NCBI RefSeq assembly: GCF_000012365.1
Contig: NC_007650.1
Location: forward strand, 186,001 to 250,000
Length of the DNA stretch: 64,000 nucleotides
Reading direction: 5' to 3'
From: Burkholderia thailandensis E264
GTDB lineage: Bacteria; Pseudomonadota; Gammaproteobacteria; Burkholderiales; Burkholderiaceae
How positions within the stretch are numbered: the stretch's first letter is position 1; each line of letters begins with the position of its first letter. Below, one piece after another: positions 9,207-17,512 of the stretch. A model generated the notes under the pieces. It saw only the letters and a list, made by a program, of their open reading frames with translations. It had not been told where the DNA came from and ran no database searches. The position numbers were made by a program, and so were the translations under genes.

Positions 9207-9798
9207 CGGTGTGGGCTATCACTTCTATTTCGACCGCGAATTCGGCCGGCAGGCGGTACGCGTCAACCCGGGCGGGTTCGCGATCGCTTCGGCGGACGTG
9301 ATGCTCGCGACCGTGCTGGGCTCGTGCGTATCCGTTTGCATGTTCGATTCCGCGGCGCGTGTCGGCGGCATGAATCATTTCATGCTTCCCGGAAGCGGCA
9401 ACGGCGCGCGCAACGACAGCCTGTCGTCCCTTTATGGCGTGAACGCGATGGAGCTGCTCATCAACGGATTGCTCAGGCGCGGCGCGCTCAAGTGGCGGCT
9501 GCGCGCGAAGCTGTTCGGTGGCGGCTGCGTGATGCAATCCCTGAGCGACACGCGCATCGGCGAGCGCAATGCCGCGTTCGTCCGCGCCTACCTCGACGCG
9601 GAAGGCATCCGTTCGGTCGGCGGCGACATGCTCGGCACCCGGCCGCGCCGCGTGTGCTATTTCCCGTCGACCGGCCGCGCGCTGTGCAAGCGGCTGGTTC
9701 GCGGAAGCGACGTCGCTGATATCGCGACGAGCGAGCGTGCATATGACGGCGACCTGGCGCGGCGATTGCCCGTGGCCGGCAGCGTCGAACTGTTCTAG
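9196..9798 (+). CDS. cheD: Chemoreceptor glutamine deamidase CheD
   Basis: CheD deamidates receptor glutamines to glutamates, creating CheR substrates. The 200-residue product has the catalytic Cys-His pair in family context: C44 in TVLGSCVSVCMFD and H61 in GGMNHFMLPG. This is the arrangement of the CheD cysteine hydrolase fold. It overlaps the end of cheR by 11 bases and precedes two cheB genes. The protein is of normal length for proteobacterial CheD. Confidence 0.94.
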   Translation: MGVDGVGYHFYFDREFGRQAVRVNPGGFAIASADVMLATVLGSCVSVCMFDSAARVGGMNHFMLPGSGNGARNDSLSSLYGVNAMELLINGLLRRGALKWRLRAKLFGGGCVMQSLSDTRIGERNAAFVRAYLDAEGIRSVGGDMLGTRPRRVCYFPSTGRALCKRLVRGSDVADIATSERAYDGDLARRLPVAGSVELF

Positions 9799-9865
9799 CG
9801 GCGGGATCGGCCGGAGACGATTTCCGCTCCGCCGTTCTCGACTGCAAAAACACGAGGAAAACGAA

Positions 9866-10930
9866 TTGATTCGCGTAGTGGTGGTGGATGATTCGATGTC
9901 GATGCGAACGTTGCTCGAACGCATCATCAATGGTTGCGACGGCATGACGTGCGTTGGCGCGGCCGAAGACGCGAGCGCGGCGCGGGAGATGATCCGCGCG
10001 CTCGATCCCGACGTCGTCACGCTCGACGTCGAAATGCCGGGCATGGACGGTCTCGAATTCCTGCGGCGCATGATGCTCCTGAAGCCGACCCCGACGATCA
10101 TGGTGTCGGGACGCACGACGTCCGGCTCCGATGCCGCGTTGCGCGCGCTCGAGCTTGGCGCGGTCGACGTGATCGCGAAGCCGCTGTTGACGCGTCCGGC
10201 CGACCTCGCCGACTATGCGCGCGACATCGCGGAGCTGATCCGCGGCGCGGCGGCGGCCCGCGTGAAGGGCGGCGCGCTCGCCGCCGCGTCATCGGCGGGA
10301 CGCGAGCGCGCGTGCGCGCACCGGCCGCGCGGCGCGAAGAAGGCCGGCATTGCGGCGACGCGTCTGAGCAGGGTGATCGCGATCGGTGCGTCGACGGGCG
10401 GCACGGAGGCGCTCAGGACCGTGCTGCAGGACATGAGCGGCACGCCGCCGCCTATTCTGATTTGCCAGCACATGCCGGAGGGGTTCACGGCGTCGTTCGC
10501 CGCCCGGCTCGACGCGATCTGCGGCATCCGCGTCAAGGAAGCCGAGCAGGGCGAGCCGCTGCATTACGGCTGCGCATACGTCGCGCCGGGCCATTCCCAT
10601 CTGTCGCTGGCGGCGACCGGCCGTCTCTACGTCTGCCGGCTCGAGGCGTCGCCGCCCGTCAACCGGCACCGGCCGTCGGTCGACGTGCTGTTCGATTCGG
10701 TCGCGCGCCTCGCGGGCAAGCGCGCGCTGGGCGCGATTCTGACGGGCATGGGCAAGGACGGCGCGGCGGGGCTGCTGCGCATGCGCGCGTCGGGCGCGCG
10801 GACTTTCGCGCAGGACGAGCCGTCGTGCGTGGTGTTCGGCATGCCGAAGGAAGCCATCGCGATGGGCGCGGTGGATGAAATCCTGCCGCTCGCTCGCATG
10901 GGCGCGCGGCTCAGCGAAGCGCTGCAGTGA
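9866..10930 (+). CDS. cheB: Protein-glutamate methylesterase CheB, first copy
   Basis: CheB removes receptor methyl groups and may deamidate. The 354-residue product has an N-terminal receiver domain (phospho-site D54 in VTLDVEMPGMDG), a linker at about 115-165 and a C-terminal esterase. The catalytic triad is S176 in GASTGGTEAL, H202 in CQHMPEGF and D298 in LTGMGKDGAAG. The conserved substrate-site block NRHRPSVDVLF is intact. I chose the TTG at 9866 behind GAGGA, because an open extension further upstream would run back through cheD in another frame. It is the first of two consecutive cheB genes and looks like the more canonical one. Confidence 0.93.
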   Translation: MIRVVVVDDSMSMRTLLERIINGCDGMTCVGAAEDASAAREMIRALDPDVVTLDVEMPGMDGLEFLRRMMLLKPTPTIMVSGRTTSGSDAALRALELGAVDVIAKPLLTRPADLADYARDIAELIRGAAAARVKGGALAAASSAGRERACAHRPRGAKKAGIAATRLSRVIAIGASTGGTEALRTVLQDMSGTPPPILICQHMPEGFTASFAARLDAICGIRVKEAEQGEPLHYGCAYVAPGHSHLSLAATGRLYVCRLEASPPVNRHRPSVDVLFDSVARLAGKRALGAILTGMGKDGAAGLLRMRASGARTFAQDEPSCVVFGMPKEAIAMGAVDEILPLARMGARLSEALQ

Positions 10931-10987
10931 CGCGCCGCGCCGGCCTGATGGCTTTTGACAGAATTTTCATCGAAGGAACGATACACG

Positions 10988-12037
10988 ATGATTCGCGTAC
11001 TGGTGATTGACGATTCCGCGACGATGCGGATCTTGCTGAAGAAGCTCATCGACAAGAACGAGCACATGGAGTGCGTGGGCGTTGCGCCCAATCCGGTGGC
11101 GGCCCAGGAACTGCTCCGGGAAACCCGGCCGGACGTGATTACGCTCGATATCGAAATGCCGAAAATGAACGGCCTCGATTTCCTCGATCGCATCATGCGG
11201 CTGATGCCGGTCGCGGTGATCATGATCTCCACGCTGACCGAGGCGGGCTCCGAATCGGCGCTGCGCGCACTTGAACTGGGCGCGATCGACTTCATCGCGA
11301 AGCCGAAGCTCGATTTCGCCGAAGGCGTGCAGGCGTACGCGGAAGAAATCTATCGCAAGATCGAGACGGCCGGGCGAGCCAAGGTGAAGAAGTTGACGCG
11401 CGACGTGCCGCCCGTGCGGATGGACGCCGAACCGCCCGCCAAGCCGCTGCTCGCGGAGGCGGGCAAGGACGGCCGCGTCGTGGCGGTGGGCGCCTCGACG
11501 GGCGGAACCGAAGCGGTGAAGGAGCTGCTGCTGAGTCTTCCGGCGGATTGTCCGCCGCTGCTGATCGCGCAGCATATGCCCGAGCCGTTCATGCGTTCGC
11601 TCGCGAAGCGCCTCGACCTGCTGTGCGCGATGCGCGTCAAGATGGCGGAGGACGGCGAGACGCTTCGCCGCGGTTGCGTCTATATCGCGCCGGGGCATTC
11701 GAACCTGACGATCGACGCGACGGCGGCCGGGTATGTGTGCCGGATCGTCCGGAACGCGGGCGAGGCGCAGTCGGACTCGTCCGTCGACGAGCTGTTCCGG
11801 TCCGTGGCGGCCGCCGCCGGCGCGCGCGGCGTGGGCATCGTGCTGACTGGCAGTGGTTCGGACGGCGCGGCCGGGGCGCGCGCGATGATGGCGGCCGGCG
11901 CGTTCAACATCGCGCAGGATGCCGAAACGAGCGTGGTCTACAGCATGCCGGACGCGGCGATCGCCGCTTGCGGCATCAACGAAGTCCTGCCGCTCGAGAA
12001 GATCGCCGGCAAGCTCATGGAGCTCGACGGCGCATGA
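10988..12037 (+). CDS. cheB: Protein-glutamate methylesterase CheB, second tandem copy
   Basis: This 349-residue CheB paralogue lies 57 bases after the first. It keeps the receiver phospho-site D54 (ITLDIEMPKMNG) and the esterase triad: S170 in GASTGGTEAV, H196 in AQHMPEPF and D292 in LTGSGSDGAAG. Two blocks differ from the first copy: the usual LTGMG is LTGSG, and the NRHRPSVD motif is replaced by QSDSSVDELF. The start is the ATG at 10988 after GAAGGAACG. Both copies look enzymatically intact; the changes near the active site could alter substrate choice. It is the last gene of the chemotaxis operon. Confidence 0.92.
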   Translation: MIRVLVIDDSATMRILLKKLIDKNEHMECVGVAPNPVAAQELLRETRPDVITLDIEMPKMNGLDFLDRIMRLMPVAVIMISTLTEAGSESALRALELGAIDFIAKPKLDFAEGVQAYAEEIYRKIETAGRAKVKKLTRDVPPVRMDAEPPAKPLLAEAGKDGRVVAVGASTGGTEAVKELLLSLPADCPPLLIAQHMPEPFMRSLAKRLDLLCAMRVKMAEDGETLRRGCVYIAPGHSNLTIDATAAGYVCRIVRNAGEAQSDSSVDELFRSVAAAAGARGVGIVLTGSGSDGAAGARAMMAAGAFNIAQDAETSVVYSMPDAAIAACGINEVLPLEKIAGKLMELDGA

Positions 12038-12063
12038 GACGGCGCGCACCGGAGCGCGCATGT

Positions 12064-12091
12064 GGCCGGATCGTGCGATTCGGCCTTTTTT
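12064..12091 (+). terminator. Intrinsic terminator of the chemotaxis operon
   Basis: A 9-bp stem (GGCCGGATC at 12064-12072, GATTCGGCC at 12077-12085, one G-U pair) with a 4-base loop is followed directly by six T residues. It begins 27 bases after the stop of the second cheB. It is the clearest Rho-independent terminator in the window. Confidence 0.9.
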
Positions 12092-12096
12092 GTCGC

Positions 12097-12123
12097 GAAG
12101 GCGGCGCGGTTCGCGCCGCCTTC
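12097..12123 (-). terminator. Perfect 12-bp hairpin just past the flhA stop
   Basis: The arms GAAGGCGGCGCG (12097-12108) and its complement at 12112-12123 pair perfectly around a 3-base loop. The hairpin sits 2 bases beyond the flhA stop on the minus strand. No T-run follows on that strand, so termination strength is uncertain. Together with the neighbouring plus-strand terminator it insulates the two convergent operons. Confidence 0.55.
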
Positions 12124-12125
12124 GA

Positions 12126-14216
12126 TCATTCGAGCGTGCCGGCGATCTCGATCTGGCGTTCGTCCGGAATCTCGTTGTACGACAGCACGTGCAGCCCAGG
12201 CGCGAACACGCGCGCGTAGCGCGCGAGGAGCGGCCGCAGTTGCGGCGGCACGAACAGGATCGGTGCGTGGCCGAGCGTGCGCATGCGCTCCTGGACGCCC
12301 GGCAGGGCGCTTTGCAGGTTCGTCAGCAGGTCGGGCGCGATCGCGAAGTTGTCGAGCGGCGCCTTGGCGCTCTGCTGGGCTTGATTGAACGCGGCGAGCA
12401 GGATGCCCTCCAGCTCGCCGGCCAGATTGAACACGGGCACGATGCGCCGATGGCCCACCATGCCCGCGACGATCTCGCGCCGCAGCGCGCAGCGCACTTC
12501 CGCGGCGAGCAGAATCGGATCGTGGGTCGCTTCCGCATTTTCCAGCAGCGTCGTCGCTATCGCCACGATGTTTCTGAGCGGCACGCGATCGGTGAGCAGC
12601 ACGCGGCATACCTTGCGGATCAGGGTGTGCGGCATCGCTTTCTCGAGCGCTTCGAGCAGGCGCGGCGCGACCTGGCCGAGCCGCTGCAGCAGCGAGCCGA
12701 CGTCGTCGTGGGTCAGCAGTTCGCTCAGATGGTCGCGCAGCAACTTGTCGACGTGCGTCGCGACGACCGATGCGCCGTCGACCACCTGATAGCCGAGGCC
12801 GATCGCGTGCGCCTTGTCCTGCGGCCTGATCCAGGTCACGGGGATGCCATAGGCGGGGTCCGTCGCGGGAATGCCGTCGACCGATCCGTAGGTCGTCGGC
12901 GAAGGTATCGCCATCAGATGATCCGGGTGCAGTTCCGCGCGTTCGATCTCGACGCCGTGGAGGTGAACCGCGTAGTGGTTCGAGGGCAGGGACAAGTCGT
13001 CCCGGACCGTGATCGGCGGAACGAGAATGCCCGTCGATTCGCTCATCGTCCGTCGCATCCCGTCGACGCGCCGTCGCAGCGGCGCGCCGTGCGCGGGATC
13101 GATCAGGTCGACGAGCCGGTAGCCGACCCGGATGCCGAGCGGATGCACGTGGCTGATGCTGTCCCAGCCGAGATCCTGCGCGTTCGATTCCCGCAGCGCC
13201 GTTTCGAGCGCGTGGATCTGCGTTTCTTCGCGCTCGGGCGGCGGACGTTTGGCGACGCGCCACGCGACATAGCCGAGCACGCCCGCGAATGCGCTGAACG
13301 GCAGCCACGGCATGCCGGGGATGATCGCCAGGATCAACATGACCGCCGCGCCGCTGTAAAGCACGTTCGGCGACGCAAGCATCTGGCGCCCGACCTGTTC
13401 CTCGAAGTCGCCGGAATCGCTCACGCGCGTGACGATCACGGCCGACGCGGCGGCGAGCAGGAGCGACGGAATCTGCGCGACGAGGCCGTCGCCGATCGTG
13501 AGCAGGCCGTATCGCTGGAACGCCTCGCCGAAGCCCAGGCCGTGAGCGAAGACGCCGATCGCCAGCCCGCCGAGCATGTTGATGAGCAGGATCAGAATGC
13601 CGGCGATCGCATCGCCTCGCACGAATTTCGACGCGCCGTCCATCGCGCCGTAGAAATCCGCCTCGGTGGTGACGTCGCGGCGCCGCGCCTGCGCCTGTTC
13701 CTGATTGATGAGGCCGGCGTTGAGATCGGCGTCGATCGCCATCTGCTTGCCGGGCAGCGCATCGAGCGTGAAGCGCGCCGACACTTCCGAGATGCGTTCC
13801 GCGCCCTTCGTGACCACGACGAAGTTGATGATCATCAGGATCACGAACACGACGAGGCCGACAACGAAGTTGCCGCCGATGACGACCTTGCCGAACGCCT
13901 CGATCACGTGGCCGGCGGCGTTGGTGCCCTCGTGCCCCTTGAGCAGCACGACGCGCGTGGACGCCACGTTGAGCGTCAGGCGCATCAGCGTGGTGGTGAG
14001 GATGATGGTCGGGAAGACGGAGAATTCCAGCGGGCGCTTGACCGACACGCTGACCAGGATCACGACGATCGCGAGGACGATGTTGAACGTGAAGAGCAGG
14101 TCGAGAATGACGGGCGGCAGCGGCAGGATGACCATCGACAGCACCGCCAGCAGCACGAGCGGCGTTGCATATTGGTACTGCCTCAGGTCGGCGAACAGGT
14201 GTGTCAGTTTGTTCAT
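12126..14216 (-). CDS. flhA: Flagellar type III export gate protein FlhA
   Basis: FlhA is the large inner-membrane component of the flagellar export gate, using proton motive force and docking chaperone-substrate complexes on its cytoplasmic domain. The 696-residue product is full length. The first 320 or so residues hold about eight membrane segments (for example VILDLLFTFNIVLAIVVILV), and the conserved cytoplasmic loop contains PGKQMAIDADLNAG. The rest is the cytoplasmic domain. The ATG overlaps the flhB stop as ATGA. It is the last gene of the minus-strand fliM-N-P-Q-R-flhB-flhA run, the gene order of Flag-2 (lfh/lfi) clusters. Confidence 0.96.
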   Translation of the reverse strand: MNKLTHLFADLRQYQYATPLVLLAVLSMVILPLPPVILDLLFTFNIVLAIVVILVSVSVKRPLEFSVFPTIILTTTLMRLTLNVASTRVVLLKGHEGTNAAGHVIEAFGKVVIGGNFVVGLVVFVILMIINFVVVTKGAERISEVSARFTLDALPGKQMAIDADLNAGLINQEQAQARRRDVTTEADFYGAMDGASKFVRGDAIAGILILLINMLGGLAIGVFAHGLGFGEAFQRYGLLTIGDGLVAQIPSLLLAAASAVIVTRVSDSGDFEEQVGRQMLASPNVLYSGAAVMLILAIIPGMPWLPFSAFAGVLGYVAWRVAKRPPPEREETQIHALETALRESNAQDLGWDSISHVHPLGIRVGYRLVDLIDPAHGAPLRRRVDGMRRTMSESTGILVPPITVRDDLSLPSNHYAVHLHGVEIERAELHPDHLMAIPSPTTYGSVDGIPATDPAYGIPVTWIRPQDKAHAIGLGYQVVDGASVVATHVDKLLRDHLSELLTHDDVGSLLQRLGQVAPRLLEALEKAMPHTLIRKVCRVLLTDRVPLRNIVAIATTLLENAEATHDPILLAAEVRCALRREIVAGMVGHRRIVPVFNLAGELEGILLAAFNQAQQSAKAPLDNFAIAPDLLTNLQSALPGVQERMRTLGHAPILFVPPQLRPLLARYARVFAPGLHVLSYNEIPDERQIEIAGTLE

Positions 14217-15352
14217 GAATGTCGTGTCCTGTCGAGAAAATCCGGAATCGCAACGTCGGTCGGGCGGTCGGGGCGCAGGCCGCGGCGCCCCTGCCTGAAC
14301 GCCTTCAGTTGCAGCACGTAGGTCAGCACCTGGGCGACCGCGCGATAGAGCGCGGCGGGAATTTGCTGGTTGACCTGGCTCGTGTCGTAGATCGCGCGCG
14401 CGAGCGGCGGGAGGCTCAGGACCTCGACGCCGTGTTCCTCGGCGATCCGGCGGATCGCGAGCGCCATGTCGTCGACGCCCTTCGCGATCACGAAAGGCGC
14501 TTCGGCGCGGTTCGCGTCGTATTTGAGCGCGACCGCATAATGGGTTGGATTGACGACGACCACATCCGCGCCCGGCACGGTCTTCGACAGCACGCGCTGG
14601 GCGGCTTGCCGCTGCAACTGGCGGATGCGCGAGCGCACTTCGGGACGCCCCTCCGCATTCTTGTGTTCGTCCTTGACTTCCTGCTTCGTCATCCGCTGCC
14701 CGCGCAGGAAAACGAAGCGTTGGAACGGCACGTCGGCGAGCGCGAAGACGAGCATCACGGCGGCGAGCGCGAGCGCGCCGTCGAGCGTGAGGTCGAAGCC
14801 GCGTTTCAAAGCCTCCTGCAGCGGCAAGTGCTGCAGCCGCAGGAACGCGGTGAGCGTCGTCGCGCTGAGATACGCGAGCATCGCGATGAGCGCGAGCGCT
14901 TTCAGCAGCGACAGCGCGAAGGTGCCGTAATGACGCGCGGAAACGAGGCGGCCGAGATTCGTCACCGGGTTGAGCCGCGAGAACTTCGGCTTCAGATGCG
15001 CGCCGCTGAGCATCCAGCCGCCGGGCAGCAGCGAGCCGAGCACGACGCAAAGCGGCACGACGAAGAACGGCGCGATCATCTTGAGGAACAGGGCGAGCGA
15101 CGCCGGCAGCGCGGCCGACCACGCGTTGGCTAGCGCGCCGTCGCCGGTGACGTCGACGAGGTCGAGCAGGAACAGCGCGCGGAACTCGGCGAGCCACGAC
15201 GGCGCGAGCAACACGAGTATCTTCAACGAGACGAGCACGCCGATCGCGGTCGACAGGTCGCGCGATCGCGCGATCTGGCCTTGCTTGCGCGCATTGCGCA
15301 GCTTTTGCGGGGTGGCCTTCTCGCTCTTGTCGCCGCTGTCCTGGCTAGCCAC
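14213..15352 (-). CDS. flhB: Flagellar export switch protein FlhB
   Basis: FlhB sets the substrate class exported, changing from rod/hook to filament proteins after hook completion. The 379-residue product has four hydrophobic membrane stretches between about 30 and 210 and a cytoplasmic domain with the autocleavage motif NPTH at 268-271, in VVVNPTHYAVAL. The N-terminus KSEKATPQKLRNARKQGQI is family-typical. It overlaps fliR upstream by 8 bases and flhA downstream by 4. The hook-length protein FliK that triggers the switch is encoded at 26.8 kb. Confidence 0.96.
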   Translation of the reverse strand: MASQDSGDKSEKATPQKLRNARKQGQIARSRDLSTAIGVLVSLKILVLLAPSWLAEFRALFLLDLVDVTGDGALANAWSAALPASLALFLKMIAPFFVVPLCVVLGSLLPGGWMLSGAHLKPKFSRLNPVTNLGRLVSARHYGTFALSLLKALALIAMLAYLSATTLTAFLRLQHLPLQEALKRGFDLTLDGALALAAVMLVFALADVPFQRFVFLRGQRMTKQEVKDEHKNAEGRPEVRSRIRQLQRQAAQRVLSKTVPGADVVVVNPTHYAVALKYDANRAEAPFVIAKGVDDMALAIRRIAEEHGVEVLSLPPLARAIYDTSQVNQQIPAALYRAVAQVLTYVLQLKAFRQGRRGLRPDRPTDVAIPDFLDRTRHS

Positions 15353-16121
15353 GCGCCGCTCCCAGATGATGCTCGAGCACGTCGAGCACGTGCCGCGTCA
15401 TGCTGGCGTAATGCGCGGGCAGGCCTTTGACCATGGCGCCGAGCATGAGCAGTCCGAATACGGTCATGATCGCGAAGCCGAGGGAAAACAGGTTGATGCT
15501 GGGCGTCGCGCGGGACAGGTAGCTCTTGCCGATCTGCAGGACGACGGTGGCGAACACGAGCGGCGCCGCGAGGAGCGTCGTGGTCGAGAAGAGCCATGCA
15601 GCCTGGTAGGCGAGCGGCTTGAGCGAGGGCAGGTCGATCGGCGAGCCGACCGGCCAGACGCGAAAGCTCGTATAGAGCACCTGAACGACGACGAGGTGCG
15701 CGTCGATCGCGAAGAACAGCAGAATGCTCGTCACGAGCATGAAGCCGGATACGACATCCGACGTCGCGCCGTTGAGCGGGTCGTTCATCACCGCCATCGC
15801 CAGGCCCATCTGCGACGCAACGAGGTAGCCGAGCATCATGAAGACGGCCTGCATGAAGTGAAAGAGCATGCCGAACAGCAGGCCGATCAGGATCTGCTCG
15901 GCGGCGACGAGCGCGCCGCGGGCCGAGAAGACGGGAATGGCGACGGGGTCGACGGCGGGCAGCGCGATCAGCGCGAGCAACAGCGCGATCATCACGCGCA
16001 TCCGCGCGGGCACGGTGCTTTCGCCGATGAACGGCGCCGCGCTCAGCGCGGCGAGTATCCGGCAGAACGGCCACCACGCCCGTGCGAGCCACTCGGGGGC
16101 GGCGGCGACGACGGCATCCAT
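15345..16121 (-). CDS. fliR: Flagellar export gate protein FliR
   Basis: FliR is an integral membrane subunit of the FliPQR export gate. The 258-residue product is almost entirely hydrophobic with about six predicted membrane segments, and contains the family block FCRILAALSAAPFIGE near the N-terminus. It starts 4 bases after fliQ and overlaps the start of flhB by 8 bases, consistent with coupled expression of the gate. Confidence 0.94.
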   Translation of the reverse strand: MDAVVAAAPEWLARAWWPFCRILAALSAAPFIGESTVPARMRVMIALLLALIALPAVDPVAIPVFSARGALVAAEQILIGLLFGMLFHFMQAVFMMLGYLVASQMGLAMAVMNDPLNGATSDVVSGFMLVTSILLFFAIDAHLVVVQVLYTSFRVWPVGSPIDLPSLKPLAYQAAWLFSTTTLLAAPLVFATVVLQIGKSYLSRATPSINLFSLGFAIMTVFGLLMLGAMVKGLPAHYASMTRHVLDVLEHHLGAARG

Positions 16122-16125
16122 TGCG

Positions 16126-16398
16126 TCAGCCGACCAGCTGTGCCGCGCGCGTGAAGGTTGCGACGCAGTAATCCATCAATGTCTGCACGAGCCAGTGTCC
16201 GCCCAGCACGAGCACTGCCAGCGTCGCCAGCAGGCGCGGCAGGAAGCTGAGCGTCTGCTCGTTGATCTGGGTCGCGGCCTGGAACAGCGCGACGACCAAC
16301 CCGACCAGCAGCCCGGGGGCGATGATGACGGCGACCATCAGCGTGACGAGCCGGATCGCGTTGCCGACGAGTTCGACGGCGAGATCGGAGGTAAGCAT
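16126..16398 (-). CDS. fliQ: Flagellar export gate protein FliQ
   Basis: FliQ is a small two-helix membrane subunit of the export gate. The product is 90 residues, the normal size. Two hydrophobic segments flank the conserved loop ALFQAATQINEQTLSFLPR. The start is the ATG whose last base region overlaps the fliP stop codon (TGATG). An apparent longer reading frame upstream only reads through fliP in a different phase. Confidence 0.93.
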   Translation of the reverse strand: MLTSDLAVELVGNAIRLVTLMVAVIIAPGLLVGLVVALFQAATQINEQTLSFLPRLLATLAVLVLGGHWLVQTLMDYCVATFTRAAQLVG

Positions 16399-17165
16399 CA
16401 ATAAGCCTGGATACTGGTGGTCAGGGTGTTGACGGTCAGCGTCCAGCCGTCCACGAGGACGAACAGGAGCAGCTTGAGCGGCAGCGAGATGACGAGCGGC
16501 GACAGCATCATCATGCCCATCGCCATCAGCGTCGAAGCGACGACCAGATCGATGATCAGAAACGGCAGGAACAGCATCGCGCCGATCTGAAACGCCGTCT
16601 TGAGCTCGCTCATCATGAACGCGGCGGCCTTCACGACGAATGCGTGATCCTCCGGCTTCGCGACGTCGCGCTCGCCGGACAACCGCGAGATCTGTTCGAG
16701 GCTGGCCTTGCTGGTTTGCGCGAGCATGAAGCGCGAGAGTGGTTTTTCCGCACGCGCGATGGCCTCGCGGAACGTGATCTCGTCGCGATCGTACGGCTCG
16801 ATCGCGTGGCGCCAGACGTCCAGCCCGACGGGGCGCATGACGAGCAGCGTCAGCAGCAGCGCGACAGCCGTGATGACGCGGGCCGGCAGCCCCTGTTGCA
16901 GCCCGAGCGCCTGCCGCAGCAACGCGAGCACGATGGCGAAGCGAAGAAAGCTCGTCATCACGATCGCGAGGGCCGGCAACAGCCCGAGCAGCGTCATGAA
17001 CAGCAGGATCTGCGTCTTGACGCTGTAATCGCCGCGCAATCCGAGCGATTCGAGCGGCAGCTCGAGCGGCGCGGCCAACGCAGGCGTGGCGGCGATCGCG
17101 CTCAGGGCGGCGGCGGCGGTCAGCGCCGCCGCAAGCCGCGCGGCCCGGAACCGCGGCCGTGTCAT
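16398..17165 (-). CDS. fliP: Flagellar export gate protein FliP
   Basis: FliP forms the core of the export gate pore with FliQ and FliR. The 255-residue product begins with a cleavable signal peptide (about residues 1-31, ending ATPALA), as is usual for FliP. Membrane segments follow, with the conserved MTSFLRFAIVLALLRQALG and a C-terminal pair of helices after LFLPFLIIDLVVASTLMAMG. The start overlaps the fliN stop by 4 bases. No fliO lies between fliN and fliP, the usual place for it. Confidence 0.95.
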   Translation of the reverse strand: MTRPRFRAARLAAALTAAAALSAIAATPALAAPLELPLESLGLRGDYSVKTQILLFMTLLGLLPALAIVMTSFLRFAIVLALLRQALGLQQGLPARVITAVALLLTLLVMRPVGLDVWRHAIEPYDRDEITFREAIARAEKPLSRFMLAQTSKASLEQISRLSGERDVAKPEDHAFVVKAAAFMMSELKTAFQIGAMLFLPFLIIDLVVASTLMAMGMMMLSPLVISLPLKLLLFVLVDGWTLTVNTLTTSIQAY

Positions 17166-17509
17166 GGCGCAAAATCTCCGAGGTTCTCGAGATCGATGAT
17201 CTTGAGCCCGTAGTTCTCGCCGGACACGACGACTTCCGCGTGACCGACGGTCGTGCCGTTTACCTTGACGAGGAGCGGCTCGCCCGCCAGCCTGTCGAGT
17301 TCGAGCACCGTGCCTTCATCGATGTTCATCAGTTCCGCGAGGGATACGGTGGCCGTTCCCACTTCAAGCGTGAGCTGCACCGGGATCTTGGCCAGCAGGT
17401 GGCGCGGGTCGCGGCGCGGTGCGTCCGCCGTCGTTGCGGTATCCGCCGGCGCATCTGTCGGCAGATCGTCCAGCAGTGCGTCGAGGTCGTTCGGCTCGTT
17501 CGAGTCCAT
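17162..17509 (-). CDS. fliN: Flagellar motor switch protein FliN
   Basis: FliN forms much of the C-ring and binds export components. The 115-residue product has an acidic N-terminal tail rich in D, A and P (1-38), then a SpoA (surface presentation of antigens) domain with IPVQLTLEVGTATVSLAEL and GEPLLVKVNGTTVGHAEVVV. The length is slightly below that of E. coli FliN (137). It lies 3 bases downstream of the divergent FliM and overlaps fliP. Confidence 0.94.
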   Translation of the reverse strand: MDSNEPNDLDALLDDLPTDAPADTATTADAPRRDPRHLLAKIPVQLTLEVGTATVSLAELMNIDEGTVLELDRLAGEPLLVKVNGTTVGHAEVVVSGENYGLKIIDLENLGDFAP

Positions 17510-17512
17510 CCA

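Noticed and set aside
11919..14321. 800-codon plus-strand open frame antisense to flhA
   Set aside because: The translation is rich in Arg, Gln, Asp and His without motifs; flhA on the other strand has intact family blocks.
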